Origin: JAYPAN01 sp038123715
GTDB taxonomy: Bacteria; Pseudomonadota; Alphaproteobacteria; RS24
DNA length: 64,000 nucleotides
Reading direction: 5' to 3'
Assembly (NCBI GenBank): GCA_038123715.1
Contig: JAYPAN010000007.1
Span: forward strand, 3,909 to 67,908
Made by a program: the position numbers and the translations under genes. Of the stretch, positions 1-9,487 are shown piece after piece. Each line of letters opens with the position of its first letter. The stretch's first letter is position 1. The notes below the pieces were generated by a model. It saw only the letters and a list, made by a program, of their open reading frames with translations. It ran no database searches and was not told the origin of the DNA.

Positions 1-1410
1 GCTGCCAACCAGTTCATCATAGCGATCCATGCTGACAAGCCGTGTATCGACCGGCTTGCGACCGGGCGGCTTATCGGGCATGGGTGAAATATCCATATCG
101 CCATAGGCGGTCAAAGTCAGCGTGCGCGGTATCGGTGTCGCCGTCATCACCAGCACATCGACGCCTGCGCCATTGCGGCCTTTGGACGATAATTGTAAAC
201 GCTGCTGGACACCGAAACGGTGTTGCTCATCGACCACGGCAAGCCCCAAATCGGCAAATTGCGCGTCCTCCTGAAACAGCGCATGTGTGCCAATGGCAAT
301 TTGCGTGGTCGCATCGCCCAGCCCGGCCATGACCGCCTCGCGCTGGCGACCCTTATTGCGACCTGTGACGAGCGACCAGGCAATGCCCATATCGTCGAGA
401 TAAGGCCCAATGGTTTCGGCATGTTGGCGCGCCAGAATTTCGGTTGGCGCCATGAGGGCGGCCTGTGTGCCACTTTCTACCGCTTGCAACATGGCCATGA
501 GCGCGACCATTGTTTTGCCGGAGCCGACATCGCCCTGAATGAGCCGCAACATGCGTCTTTCGCTGGCCATGTCCTTTTCGATATCGCCAATGGCGGTTTT
601 TTGGGATCCGGTCAGATCGAAGGGCAGGGCAGCCAGCAATTTTTGCCGCAAATCGCCCGTGCCGGGCAATTGGCGGCCGGGTTGCGCGCGCCGGTCTCGC
701 CGCACCAGTGCCAGCACTAATTGATGCGCCAGCAATTCGTCATAGGCCAGCCGCGCCCGCGCCGGAGACAATGGCGACAGCGCATCAGTGCTGTCGGGTC
801 GATGGGCAGCGATGACGGCTTCCTGCCAGCTCGGCCAATTGTTTTTTTCAAGCCATTTGGGGTCTTGCCATTCGGGCAGTTTCGGCAGGTCGGGCAGGGC
901 GGCTTGAATGGCTTTCATCAAGGGGCGCGCGGCCAGTCCGGCGGTAAGCGGGTAAACTGGCTCCATTGGGGGCAATTTGGCGAATTCTTCTTCCGGCAGC
1001 ATATGGTCGGGATGGGCAATTTGAAGCTGGTTACGAAATCGCTCTACCCGCCCCGACACAATGCGTCGGCTGCCAATTGGTAAAGCGCGGGTCAGCCAAT
1101 CACCTTGGGCGCGGAAAAATATCAATGTCAGAAAGCCGGTTTCATTCTGGCAAACCACCCGATAGGGCAGATTGCGGCGCGGCGGGCGGTCATGTTTGAT
1201 AATTTCAACGCTGAAACTAGCGATTCGGCCTTCTTCGGCATCGGTCATGGCCGGGCGATAATTGCGGTCAACCAGATTGGCGGGCAGGTGAAACATGAGG
1301 TCAATCACCCGATTGCCGGTAAATCCGGCCAGAACACGGCTCATTTTCGGGCCGATACCGGGCAGTTTCTCAACTTGTGCAAACAGGCTATCTAGGGCTG
1401 ATGGACGCAT
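1..1410 (-). CDS. recG: ATP-dependent DNA helicase RecG (3' part cut by window edge)
   Basis: RecG remodels stalled replication forks and branched recombination intermediates in the cytoplasm. The 470 codons present begin with an ATG at 1410 and run off the window start without a stop, so the C-terminal helicase lobe is missing. The N-terminal wedge/OB region covers roughly residues 1-250. The helicase core shows Walker A GDVGSGKT near residue 292, the DExH-type box DEQHRFGV near 391 and motif III TATPIPRTL near 422. No frameshift is seen. It is divergent from the sdhE-mfd pair, separated by about 80 bp. The same box pattern recurs in the neighbouring Mfd, a related helicase, but the N-terminal domain identifies this one as RecG. 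Confidence 0.95.
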   Translation of the reverse strand, partial: MRPSALDSLFAQVEKLPGIGPKMSRVLAGFTGNRVIDLMFHLPANLVDRNYRPAMTDAEEGRIASFSVEIIKHDRPPRRNLPYRVVCQNETGFLTLIFFRAQGDWLTRALPIGSRRIVSGRVERFRNQLQIAHPDHMLPEEEFAKLPPMEPVYPLTAGLAARPLMKAIQAALPDLPKLPEWQDPKWLEKNNWPSWQEAVIAAHRPDSTDALSPLSPARARLAYDELLAHQLVLALVRRDRRAQPGRQLPGTGDLRQKLLAALPFDLTGSQKTAIGDIEKDMASERRMLRLIQGDVGSGKTMVALMAMLQAVESGTQAALMAPTEILARQHAETIGPYLDDMGIAWSLVTGRNKGRQREAVMAGLGDATTQIAIGTHALFQEDAQFADLGLAVVDEQHRFGVQQRLQLSSKGRNGAGVDVLVMTATPIPRTLTLTAYGDMDISPMPDKPPGRKPVDTRLVSMDRYDELVGS

Positions 1411-1490
1411 GTATATAGTTTAGCACAAATTTGCGTCTATATCGGCTATAGCACCGCCAATAGGCTTGCCAGAGAAAAGAGGCCAGAAAG

Positions 1491-1775
1491 ATGAGTGATA
1501 CGGATAATTTTGACTCCCACAAGCTGGATGTGCGCCGTCGCAAACTCTATTTTCGCTCCTGCCATCGCGGCATTAAGGAAATGGATATTATTTTCAGCCG
1601 GTTTGCCCGCGCTGTCCTTGCTGAGCTGGATGAGGCGGCGCTTGATGATTATGAGCGCATGCTGGAATTGCCGGATGATATGCTGTTTGCTTGGGCAACC
1701 GGGCGCGAGCAAGTGCCGGAAGAATTAAACTCGCCTTTGCTGGTGCGACTGCTTGACAGTGCCATGCAGGCTTAA
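1491..1775 (+). CDS. sdhE: FAD assembly factor SdhE (DUF339)
   Basis: This small cytoplasmic protein belongs to the family that promotes covalent flavinylation of succinate dehydrogenase subunit SdhA. It has 94 residues, the usual family length. It carries the diagnostic RGxxE motif as RGIKEMD at about residues 29-35, followed by the acidic helical stretch and the LPDDMLFAW segment typical of the fold. The ATG follows a purine-rich AGAAAGATG context. It sits just upstream of mfd in the same direction, a common recG/sdhE/mfd arrangement in Alphaproteobacteria. The family assignment is firm. The exact flavoprotein client is inferred from homologues. Confidence 0.9.
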   Translation: MSDTDNFDSHKLDVRRRKLYFRSCHRGIKEMDIIFSRFARAVLAELDEAALDDYERMLELPDDMLFAWATGREQVPEELNSPLLVRLLDSAMQA

Positions 1776-1804
1776 GGCTGGCGGATTTGCCGGACAGAGA
1801 ATTC

Positions 1805-4800
1805 ATGACCGATGCGTTGCATGACAAGCTGATTGACGCGCCCGCGCTCACATTGGGGCGCGTGCCGGATGGCTATCAGGCTATGATGCTGTCGCAATTA
1901 TGCCGGATGGAAGGCGGCAGGCTGGTGTTTATCGCCCGCGATGGCAGCCGTATTGCCACGCTGAAGCGCAGTCTCGCCTTTTTTGCGCCGGATATAACGC
2001 TGATTGACCTGCCGGCATGGGATTGCCTGCCCTATGACCGGCTGTCGCCGCAAGTTGCGGTCAGTGCGGCGCGTATGGCGGCTTTGTCGGCATTGGCGGG
2101 GATGGGCGACAAACCGCATATTGTGTTGACCACCATTTCCGCCGCCTGCCAGAAAATGCCGCCACGGGCGCATATTGCGCGATTGAGCTTTCATTGTCGC
2201 CCCGGGCAAGTGCTGGATGTTGACGCCCTGACGGCATTTCTGGCCGAAAATGGCTATGCACGCTGTTCAACCGTTTTGGAGCCGGGCGATTATGCTCTGC
2301 GCGGCGGCATTATCGACCTGTTTGCGCCCGGGGCGGATGCGCCGGTGCGGCTCGATTTATTTGGCGACACGCTGGAAAGCATTCGCTCATTCGATGCCGA
2401 AACCCAGCGCACGACCGGACAATTGCAGGCGCTGACCCTGACCGGCGCCGGAGAGGTTTTGCTGGACAGCGATGCGGTGCAGCGTTTTCGGCGCGGCTAT
2501 GTCGCCGCCTTTGGCACGGTGATGGATGCTGATCCGCTTTACGAGGCGATTAGCGGCGGCGCGCGCTATCCCGGCATGGAACATTGGTTGCCGCTTTTTT
2601 ATGACGGGCTTGAAACCTTGTTCGACCATTGCGGCGATGCGCTTTTTGTGGCCGATGCCCAAATGGATACAGCCTATCAGGAGCGCATGGCGCAAATATC
2701 TGATTATTATCAGGCGCGCGCCGATGCGTTGGAAGCGACAGGACAGGACGCGCAGAAAATTGGCCGGATGGCGTCATCAACGCGCATCATCAAACCGCTG
2801 ACACCGGAACAACTTTATATTTTAGCCGATGATTGGGCGGCAGAATGTGGCAGGGTGCGGATGCGGCGGCTCGACCCCTTCACTCTGCCGGAAGCGGAGC
2901 AGGTGGTTAATCTCGACGGCGAGGAAGGGTATCGTTTCGCCGCCGAACGCGCGCAGCAGGATGTCAATCTTTTTGCCGCAGTGGTTGACCATATTGAGAC
3001 CCATAAACAGGCCGGGCGGCGCATTGTGTTGACGGGCTGGAGTGACGGTTCAACCGAGCGACTGACCGGTCTGTTGCGCGATCATGGGCTGGATGTCGCA
3101 CAGCAAATTGCAAGTTGGCAGGATGTTCAAACGCTGCCACCAGCCAGTTGCGCCATAGCAACAGTTGGGCTTGAGCATGGGTTTGTAACGCAAAATCTGG
3201 CCATCATCACCGAGCAGGATATTCTTGGCGACCGCATGGTGCGTCCGCGCAACCGTAAACGGGCGGAAAACTTCCTGACCGAAGCCTCCAGCCTCAGCCA
3301 GGGCGACCATGTGGTGCATGTCGAACATGGCATTGGCCGGTTTGAGGGCTTGCAGACGATTGATGTGGGCGGCGCGCCGCATGATTGTCTGAAACTTGTT
3401 TATCACGGTGATGCGCGCCTTTTTTTGCCGGTTGAAAACATTGACTTGCTGAGCCGCTTTGGCGGCGATGATGTAGCGGTCGCGCTCGACCGGCTGGGTG
3501 GTACGGCTTGGCAAATGCGTAAAAGCCGGCTGAAAGAAAAGCTGAAACTGATTGCCGAGCAATTGATTAAAACCGCGGCGGCGCGCGCCATGCGAAATGG
3601 CGAGAAAATGCTGGCGGAGCCGGCCATTTATGATGGGTTTTGCAGCCGCTTTCCCTATGAGGAAACCGACGACCAGCTTGATGCCATTGCGGCGGTGATG
3701 GATGATTTGTCGGGCGGCAGGCCAATGGACAGGCTGATTTGCGGCGATGTCGGTTTCGGCAAAACCGAAGTCGCCTTGCGTGCTGCCTTTATTGCCGCCA
3801 TGTCGGGTAAGCAAGTGGCGGTGGTTGCGCCAACAACCTTGTTGGCACGACAGCACGGCCAAACCTTCAAAGACCGCTTTGCCGGTCTGCCAGTGCAGAT
3901 TGGCGAATTGTCCCGCCTTGTCGGCAGCAAAGAGGCAGCCGATACCAAAGCCGGTCTGGCCGATGGGCAGGTCGATATTGTGATTGGCACACATGCGCTT
4001 TTGTCGAAGAATATCGCCTTTGACCGGCTTGGTTTGGTGGTGATTGACGAGGAGCAACATTTCGGCGTTGCCCATAAGGAACGGCTGAAAGAATTGCGCG
4101 CTGAAGTGCATGTGCTGACCCTGACGGCGACGCCGATACCGCGCACATTGCAAATGGCATTAAGTGGGGTGCGCGATTTATCGCTTATCGCAACCCCGCC
4201 GGTTGACCGGCTTGCCGTGCGTACCTATGTCACGCCGTTTGATGCAGTGGGCATACGCGAAGCCCTGCTGCGCGAGAAATTCCGTAATGGTCAGAGTTTC
4301 ATCATTGTGCCGCGCATTTCCGATATTGAGGAAATGGTCAGCTTCCTGAATGACAGCGTGCCGGAAGTGCGGTTTATCACGGCGCATGGTCAAATGAATG
4401 GCAGCGATTTGGAAAGCCGGATGACGGCGTTTTATGAGGCGCGCTATGATGTGCTGGTCTCGACTTCCATCATTGAAAGCGGGTTGGATATCCCAACTGC
4501 CAATACGATTGTGATTCACCGCGCCGATATGTTTGGCCTTGCTCAATTATACCAGATGCGCGGGCGTGTCGGGCGCTCTAAAACACGCGCCTTTGCTTAT
4601 TTAACCTATAATGAAAACATGCCATTAACAGAAAATGCCGAGAAAAGACTGAAAGTTATGCAATCGCTTGACAGTTTGGGGGCAGGCTTCAATCTGGCGA
4701 GCTATGATTTGGATTTGCGCGGTGCCGGCAATTTGGTCGGAGAGGAGCAATCCGGCCATGTGAAGGAAGTCGGCTATGAATTATACCAGTCCATGCTTGA

Positions 4801-5293
4801 GGAAGCCGTCGCCCAGCAACAAGGGGTGGAGACGGAGGAAAGCTGGTCGCCGCAAATCAATGCCGGTATTTCGGTTCTTATCCCCGACAGCTATATCCCC
4901 GATTTGGATGTCCGCATGGGGCTTTATCGGCGCTTGTCGAGCCTTGGCGACAGTCTGGCAATTGACGCGCTGGCGGCAGAAATAATTGACCGGTTCGGGG
5001 CTTTGCCGGAAGAGGTGCGCCATTTGCTGGCAGTGCTGGAGATTAAACTCGATTGCCTTGCGGCGGGTATTGAAAAAATGGATGCTGGCCCAAAGGGCGT
5101 GGCAGTGTTTTTCCGCAATCTGCAATTCGCCAATCCTGAAAAGCTGATTGCCTATGTGACGGAGCATCAGACGCAGATAAAAATCCGGCCTGACCAGAGC
5201 CTTGTTTTTCGAGTGGCGGCCGATACGGATGATGCGCGCTTACAGGCTGCGCGGCGGGTAGCGCGTCAGTTGGCGGAGTTGGCCGCTGCCTGA
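1805..5293 (+). CDS. mfd: Transcription-repair coupling factor Mfd
   Basis: Mfd displaces RNA polymerase stalled at DNA lesions and recruits UvrA. The ATG at 1805 (1162 aa) is preferred over an in-frame TTG at 1787 because GGACAGAGA lies just before it. Domains in order: UvrB-like UvrA-binding N-terminal region (about 1-330), RNA-polymerase-interacting CarD-like domain beginning near 497 (GDHVVHVEHGIGRFEG), helicase lobes with Walker A GDVGFGKT near 647, DEEQ box near 747 and TATPIPRTL near 774, and the TRCF C-terminal domain (about 1010-1110). Length is normal. Its 3' end overlaps the convergent frnE-like gene by 28 bp. UvrA is encoded later in the window, but not in an operon with it. Confidence 0.97.
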   Translation: MTDALHDKLIDAPALTLGRVPDGYQAMMLSQLCRMEGGRLVFIARDGSRIATLKRSLAFFAPDITLIDLPAWDCLPYDRLSPQVAVSAARMAALSALAGMGDKPHIVLTTISAACQKMPPRAHIARLSFHCRPGQVLDVDALTAFLAENGYARCSTVLEPGDYALRGGIIDLFAPGADAPVRLDLFGDTLESIRSFDAETQRTTGQLQALTLTGAGEVLLDSDAVQRFRRGYVAAFGTVMDADPLYEAISGGARYPGMEHWLPLFYDGLETLFDHCGDALFVADAQMDTAYQERMAQISDYYQARADALEATGQDAQKIGRMASSTRIIKPLTPEQLYILADDWAAECGRVRMRRLDPFTLPEAEQVVNLDGEEGYRFAAERAQQDVNLFAAVVDHIETHKQAGRRIVLTGWSDGSTERLTGLLRDHGLDVAQQIASWQDVQTLPPASCAIATVGLEHGFVTQNLAIITEQDILGDRMVRPRNRKRAENFLTEASSLSQGDHVVHVEHGIGRFEGLQTIDVGGAPHDCLKLVYHGDARLFLPVENIDLLSRFGGDDVAVALDRLGGTAWQMRKSRLKEKLKLIAEQLIKTAAARAMRNGEKMLAEPAIYDGFCSRFPYEETDDQLDAIAAVMDDLSGGRPMDRLICGDVGFGKTEVALRAAFIAAMSGKQVAVVAPTTLLARQHGQTFKDRFAGLPVQIGELSRLVGSKEAADTKAGLADGQVDIVIGTHALLSKNIAFDRLGLVVIDEEQHFGVAHKERLKELRAEVHVLTLTATPIPRTLQMALSGVRDLSLIATPPVDRLAVRTYVTPFDAVGIREALLREKFRNGQSFIIVPRISDIEEMVSFLNDSVPEVRFITAHGQMNGSDLESRMTAFYEARYDVLVSTSIIESGLDIPTANTIVIHRADMFGLAQLYQMRGRVGRSKTRAFAYLTYNENMPLTENAEKRLKVMQSLDSLGAGFNLASYDLDLRGAGNLVGEEQSGHVKEVGYELYQSMLEEAVAQQQGVETEESWSPQINAGISVLIPDSYIPDLDVRMGLYRRLSSLGDSLAIDALAAEIIDRFGALPEEVRHLLAVLEIKLDCLAAGIEKMDAGPKGVAVFFRNLQFANPEKLIAYVTEHQTQIKIRPDQSLVFRVAADTDDARLQAARRVARQLAELAAA

Positions 5294-5991
5294 TTTTGCT
5301 GCGCCAGCTTGCTTTGGGCTTTTTGGAAAAACCGCGCCAGCGTCTCCGGCTCCTGCGCGCCGACCACCAGCATTTTACCGCCGACCAGAAAACCCGGCAC
5401 GCCGGTAACGCCCAAATCGCGCGCGGCGGCATCATCATTGCGGGTTTGTTCAATATCGGCATCGGAGGCAAGGAGGCGGGCAATCAGCGCCGTGTCCATA
5501 TCATGCGCGGCGGCAATATCAAGCAACACCTCGGTTTCGCCAATATCTTGTCCCTGTTCGAAATAGCGCGAGAACAGCGTCTCCGCGACCTGATGCTGAA
5601 GGCCAGTGCTGGCCGCCCAACGAATAAGCCGGTGAGCGTTCATGGTGTTAGGCGTTCGGGTGATTTTATCAAAGGCGAAGTTGATGCCGGTTCCTTCAGC
5701 CACCGCCATGATGTTTTTCATAATATGTTTGCCACCATCGGCGCCAAATTTGGCGCGCATCTGTTTTTCGCGGTCATAGCCTTGTGATGGTGTTGCCGGG
5801 TCAAGCTGGAAGGGACGCCACATCAGATTAACCGGCACATCGCCCAGGCTTGCCAGCGCAGCGTCAAGCTTGCGCTTGCCAATATAGCACCAAGGGCAAA
5901 TCACATCGGAGATGATGTCGAGTTGCAGGACGGGGTTTTCGCCCGCTTTGTTTGTATTGTCTGCATTGTCCGTATCGCTGGCAGTGGTCAT
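5266..5991 (-). CDS. DsbA-family FrnE-like thiol oxidoreductase
   Basis: A thioredoxin-fold DsbA-like protein of the FrnE / 2-hydroxychromene-2-carboxylate isomerase group. The redox CPWC motif appears as DVICPWCYIGKR near residue 32, and the cis-proline loop as GVTGVPGFLV near 200. No signal peptide is visible, so a cytoplasmic location is likely. The ATG at 5991 (241 aa) is chosen over an upstream candidate at 6042 because an AGGGAGAA Shine-Dalgarno lies 6 nt before it. The last 28 bp overlap the end of mfd on the opposite strand. Substrate is unknown. FrnE homologues are linked to oxidative stress tolerance, which is family knowledge and not shown here. Confidence 0.85.
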   Translation of the reverse strand: MTTASDTDNADNTNKAGENPVLQLDIISDVICPWCYIGKRKLDAALASLGDVPVNLMWRPFQLDPATPSQGYDREKQMRAKFGADGGKHIMKNIMAVAEGTGINFAFDKITRTPNTMNAHRLIRWAASTGLQHQVAETLFSRYFEQGQDIGETEVLLDIAAAHDMDTALIARLLASDADIEQTRNDDAAARDLGVTGVPGFLVGGKMLVVGAQEPETLARFFQKAQSKLAQQNQAAANSAN

Positions 5992-6093
5992 CTGTTTCTC
6001 CCTGACGCTGTGCAATAACTGTGGCAAAAATCGGTCGGGCATGTCAACTTACGCGCCGATTCATTTATGAGTTTGAACAAAGGGGAGAAAATC

Positions 6094-6867
6094 ATGGAAA
6101 ATACGGATATTTTACTGGCGCATGGATTGGAAGGTAAGACGGCTTTGGTGACCGGCGCGAGTTCGGGTCTGGGCGCGCGTTTTGCTCATGTGCTGGCGGC
6201 GGCCGGCGCGCGGGTGGTCATTGTGGCGCGACGGCTTGAACGGCTTGAGGAATTGCAAAAACAGATAGAAAATACCGGTGCTGAAGTTATCGCTCAAGAG
6301 TTTGATGTTAATAATATCAGTGAGATAGAGGCATTTTATCAGAATCTGGAGAAGCAGGGTTGGATGCCGGATATTCTGGTCAATAATGCCGGTATGAATG
6401 TCGTCGGCACAGCGCTGGATTTGTCGGTTGAGGATTATCAGACAATTATTTCGACCAATATGTCGGCTCCGTTCTTTTTGGCGCGCGAATTTGCCCGTCA
6501 TCATATCGCGGCAGGCAATCCGGCTCGGATTATCAACATTGCCTCGGTGGGCGCGCGCGAAGTGCTGCCCGGCATCACCCCTTATTGTATGTCAAAATCG
6601 GGCATTTTGATGATGACGCGGGGGCTGGCACGCGAATGGGCGCGCCATGAAATTAATGTCAATGCGATATGTCCCGGTTATATTGAAACGGAAATCAATG
6701 ATTTTTGGTGGCAGACGGAAGGCGGCAAAAAGCAGATAAGTGGCTTCCCGCGTCGTCGGCTGGCCGGACAGGAAGATTTGGATGGCGCGCTGTTATTATT
6801 GTCCGGCGTGCAGGGCAAGGGCATGACCGGCACATCCATTACGGTTGATGATGGGCAATACATCTGA
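6094..6867 (+). CDS. Short-chain dehydrogenase/reductase (SDR)
   Basis: A classical NAD(P)-dependent SDR of 257 aa. It has the cofactor loop TGASSGLG near residue 22, NNAG near 99, a catalytic Ser in INIASVGA, and YxxxK as YCMSK near 165. The ATG at 6094 is favoured over 6067 because AGGGGAG sits directly upstream. The Rossmann glycine pattern is followed by ARR, which tends to favour NADP; this is inference. The substrate cannot be deduced. Closest in style are 3-oxoacyl-ACP-reductase-like or gluconate-dehydrogenase-like SDRs. It is followed after 12 bp by tatD, so it probably shares that transcript. Confidence 0.85.
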   Translation: MENTDILLAHGLEGKTALVTGASSGLGARFAHVLAAAGARVVIVARRLERLEELQKQIENTGAEVIAQEFDVNNISEIEAFYQNLEKQGWMPDILVNNAGMNVVGTALDLSVEDYQTIISTNMSAPFFLAREFARHHIAAGNPARIINIASVGAREVLPGITPYCMSKSGILMMTRGLAREWARHEINVNAICPGYIETEINDFWWQTEGGKKQISGFPRRRLAGQEDLDGALLLLSGVQGKGMTGTSITVDDGQYI

Positions 6868-6879
6868 TAGCAGTTAGTC

Positions 6880-7674
6880 ATGCTTGTTGACAGCCATTGC
6901 CATTTGGATTTTCCCGATTTCGACCCTGACCGGTCGGAGGTTTTGGCGCGGGCGCGGGCGGCAGGTGTTGGCTATTTGCTGACCATATCAACCAAAATTA
7001 CCGAATCCGAGAAAATTATCGCGCTGGCCGAGTCGATTCCCGATGCCGGTTGCTCAATTGGTATTCATCCGCATGAGGCCGGGCGCGAGCCGGTAACCGA
7101 CAGCGCCCGACTTGTTGCCATTGCCGCGCATGAACGGGTGATTGGTATTGGTGAGACCGGCCTTGATTATTTTTATGAACACAGCCCCCGCAATGCCCAG
7201 CAGCGCAATTTCCGCGCCCATATTGATGCGGCGCGCATTTCCGGCCTGCCATTGATTGTCCATGCCCGTGACGCGGATGAAGATACGGCGGATATTATGG
7301 AAGATGAAATGGCCAAGGGCGCTTATCCGGGGCTGATTCACTGTTTCACTGCCGGGCCGGAACTGGCGCGTCGGGCGCTGGATTTGGGCATGTATATTTC
7401 CATATCCGGTATTGCCACTTTCAAAAATGCCCGCGATTTGCGCGATGTGATAAAGACCATTCCGCTTGACCGGCTTTTGGTGGAAACCGATTCACCTTTT
7501 CTGGCGCCAGTGCCGCATCGCGGCAGGCGCAATGAACCTGCCTTTGTCGCTGACACAGCTTCTGCGCTGGCCGAATTATTTGATATATCGCCGGAAGCGC
7601 TGGCGACGCAGACAACTGATAATTTTTTTCGCCTTTTCAGTAAAGCGAAACGGCCAATGCAGGCGGACGCTTGA
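6880..7674 (+). CDS. tatD: TatD-family metal-dependent DNase
   Basis: A TIM-barrel metal hydrolase of 264 aa, normal for TatD/YcfH. Metal and active-site motifs are in order: DSHCHLDFP at the N-terminus, GIGETGLDYF near 88, PLIVHARDA near 126, IHCFTAG near 152 and ETDSPFLAP near 204. Family members are 3'-5' exonucleases or D-Tyr-tRNA deacylase-like enzymes. The exact role is not resolved by sequence. Its stop TGA overlaps the ATG of the next gene (TGATG), which indicates translational coupling. In many Alphaproteobacteria this pair follows metG. Here metG lies about 14 kb away on the other strand, so the block has been split. Confidence 0.9.
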   Translation: MLVDSHCHLDFPDFDPDRSEVLARARAAGVGYLLTISTKITESEKIIALAESIPDAGCSIGIHPHEAGREPVTDSARLVAIAAHERVIGIGETGLDYFYEHSPRNAQQRNFRAHIDAARISGLPLIVHARDADEDTADIMEDEMAKGAYPGLIHCFTAGPELARRALDLGMYISISGIATFKNARDLRDVIKTIPLDRLLVETDSPFLAPVPHRGRRNEPAFVADTASALAELFDISPEALATQTTDNFFRLFSKAKRPMQADA

Positions 7675-8477
7675 TGGGTTTGAGCTTTCGTTTGCTCGGC
7701 TGCGGTTCATCCGGCGGTGTGCCGCGCATTCATGGCGACTGGGGCGATTGCGACCCTGAGAATCCGAAAAATCGTCGGACTCGCTGTTCCTTGCTGGTAT
7801 CCCGTCAAGGGCAGGGCGGCCAGACCAATGTGTTGATTGATACCTCGCCCGATATGCACCGGCAATTGGTAGATGCCGGCACGGGCTGGCTTGATGCAGT
7901 CTTATATACGCATGACCATGCCGACCAGACGCATGGCATTGATGATTTGCGCGCTATGGTCTATGCGGCGCGCCGCCGGATTGATGTGTGGATGGATGCG
8001 GCCACGGCCAAAACGCTGACCAATCGTTTCGCTTATTGTTTTGAAAAATTGCAAGGCTCCGATTACCCCTCAATTTTGAACGATAACCGGATTGAAAAGC
8101 CCTATCAGCCGATTGATATTGAGGGGCAGGGCGGGCGTATTTCTGCGCTGCCCTTTCGCCAGATACATGGCAGAATTGACTCGCTTGGCTTTCGCATTGG
8201 GCAAATGGCCTATTCCAGCGATGTCAGCGATGTGCCGGAAGAAAGCCATGATGCATTGACCGGGCTTGATTTATGGATTGTTGATGCGCTGCGCCGCGAC
8301 CCGCACCCGACCCATTTTCATCTCGATAAAACGCTTCAAATGATTGAAAAGTTTCAACCAAAACAAGCGGTCTTGACAAATTTGCATATTGATATGGATT
8401 ACGAAACATTGTGCCGCGAATTGCCACCCCATATCCGGCCGGGTTTTGACGGAATGAGTGTTGGGGCGGCTGATTGA
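7674..8477 (+). CDS. MBL-fold metallo-hydrolase, PhnP-like
   Basis: A metallo-beta-lactamase-fold phosphodiesterase-like protein of 267 aa. The N-terminus LLGCGSSGGVP is typical of the PhnP/RNase Z-like group. The metal motif reads THDHADQTHGIDDLR near residue 80. The last position of HxHxDH is Gln instead of His. Later ligands are visible as the QIHGR His, the SSDVSD Asp and a C-terminal NLHID His. The ATG at 7674 overlaps the tatD stop by one base. A TTG three bases earlier is also possible but less likely. Substrate is unknown; PhnP acts on cyclic phosphodiesters. Coupling to TatD suggests a nucleic-acid or nucleotide role, which is inference. Confidence 0.85.
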   Translation: MGLSFRLLGCGSSGGVPRIHGDWGDCDPENPKNRRTRCSLLVSRQGQGGQTNVLIDTSPDMHRQLVDAGTGWLDAVLYTHDHADQTHGIDDLRAMVYAARRRIDVWMDAATAKTLTNRFAYCFEKLQGSDYPSILNDNRIEKPYQPIDIEGQGGRISALPFRQIHGRIDSLGFRIGQMAYSSDVSDVPEESHDALTGLDLWIVDALRRDPHPTHFHLDKTLQMIEKFQPKQAVLTNLHIDMDYETLCRELPPHIRPGFDGMSVGAAD

Positions 8478-8552
8478 GGCTGGCTCAAGCGGTAAACTGT
8501 TGCCGGAATATATCGCAAGGTGCAAAAATGAATTTGCCTCACTTATATTTGT

Positions 8553-8581
8553 TTGAAGTTATTGGCTATTTTATCTAATTT
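8553..8581 (+). promoter_or_regulatory. Possible sigma70-type promoter for the pseudopilin cassette
   Basis: TTGAAG (8553-8558), a 17-nt spacer and TAATTT (8576-8581) lie in a notably AT-rich 130-bp gap. The expected start would leave a short leader containing the GTGGGA ribosome-binding site at 8595-8600. The -10 match is weak, so this is only a candidate. Confidence 0.35.
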
Positions 8582-8608
8582 ATTTTGGGTTTTAGTGGGA
8601 TTTATTTT

Positions 8609-9436
8609 ATGCGTGCCGGGTTTTCACTCATCGAATTATTGGTTGTTGTCGCCATAATCGGCATTCTGGCAGCCGTCGGGGTGGTTGGCTATCAGGGCTA
8701 TATTGATGCAACGAAAAAAGAAGCCTCGTTGGCCAATGGCCGTCAGGTTGCCCGTGCGATTGAGCAGGATTGGTTGTCACTGGCAAATGGCATTAACGGC
8801 ACAACAGAATTGGGCAACAAGCTGACCATTGCCGGTGTTGAATTAACCACCCAGGTCAAGGGCGACAGCAGTTGCTATAAATATAGCGAAAATATCCGCC
8901 AATATCTCAATGAGACTTGGAAAAACGCCTATGACAGTGATGTTGATTATGCGGTCAATCTGCATACGGAACACGCCAATTCGCTGGCCAGTCCCAAAAC
9001 AAGCATTAAGCCCGGCCAGTTTGCTTTGCAATGCGCCAATATCTGCGAGCCGACCGGCGGCAATTTTTATCTGCACACATGCAGTTGCACCGGCAGTGAA
9101 GATTGCACGCTGTTTAATTTCTCCAAAGCCGATTACGAAACATTTATTGCCGATTCCGATTGCTATCCGACATTGACCGCCAGCTGCGCCTATGATGAGG
9201 GCGACGCGCCGCGCGATGCTTATGATTATTATCAATTTGCCGAGACGCAGGCGCTGGTTTCACAAGGCATTGAGGTCTGGACTGGCACAGCCAGTGACGC
9301 AAATGCCTCGCGCTATGTGGCAGTTGGCACTCACATGCCGGATTGGTTGTGTCCGCAACCGGTTGTGAATATGGCCTCATCGGCTGTCGGGTGCGCGTGT
9401 GACAATCCGAGTGATGCTTCTTACCCGTGTCAGTAG
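8609..9436 (+). CDS. Type IV pilin/pseudopilin-like protein, Cys-rich
   Basis: A 275-residue protein starting with a short leader MRAG and the prepilin cleavage context G/FSLIELLVV with Glu at mature position 5, followed by the hydrophobic helix through ILAAVGVVGYQGY. This is the signature of class III-leader type IV pilins and type II secretion pseudopilins. The ATG at 8609 is chosen because the cleavage motif follows directly and GTGGGA lies 8 nt upstream. The globular part carries more than a dozen cysteines (for example CANIC, CSCTG, CACD), suggesting extensive disulfide bonding. No other pilus genes are in the window. It is first in a three-gene cassette of exported proteins. Family is clear from the N-terminus; function is unknown. 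Confidence 0.85.
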   Translation: MRAGFSLIELLVVVAIIGILAAVGVVGYQGYIDATKKEASLANGRQVARAIEQDWLSLANGINGTTELGNKLTIAGVELTTQVKGDSSCYKYSENIRQYLNETWKNAYDSDVDYAVNLHTEHANSLASPKTSIKPGQFALQCANICEPTGGNFYLHTCSCTGSEDCTLFNFSKADYETFIADSDCYPTLTASCAYDEGDAPRDAYDYYQFAETQALVSQGIEVWTGTASDANASRYVAVGTHMPDWLCPQPVVNMASSAVGCACDNPSDASYPCQ

Positions 9437-9487
9437 TTTTTTGTAACCGGACATAAACTGTCGTTCGGTGTTGTTAGGGAGTGGTTC

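Noticed and set aside
3050..4153. 367-codon ORF antisense to mfd
   Set aside because: It mirrors the coding frame of a conserved helicase and shows no domain or ribosome-binding site; long antisense ORFs are expected at this base composition.
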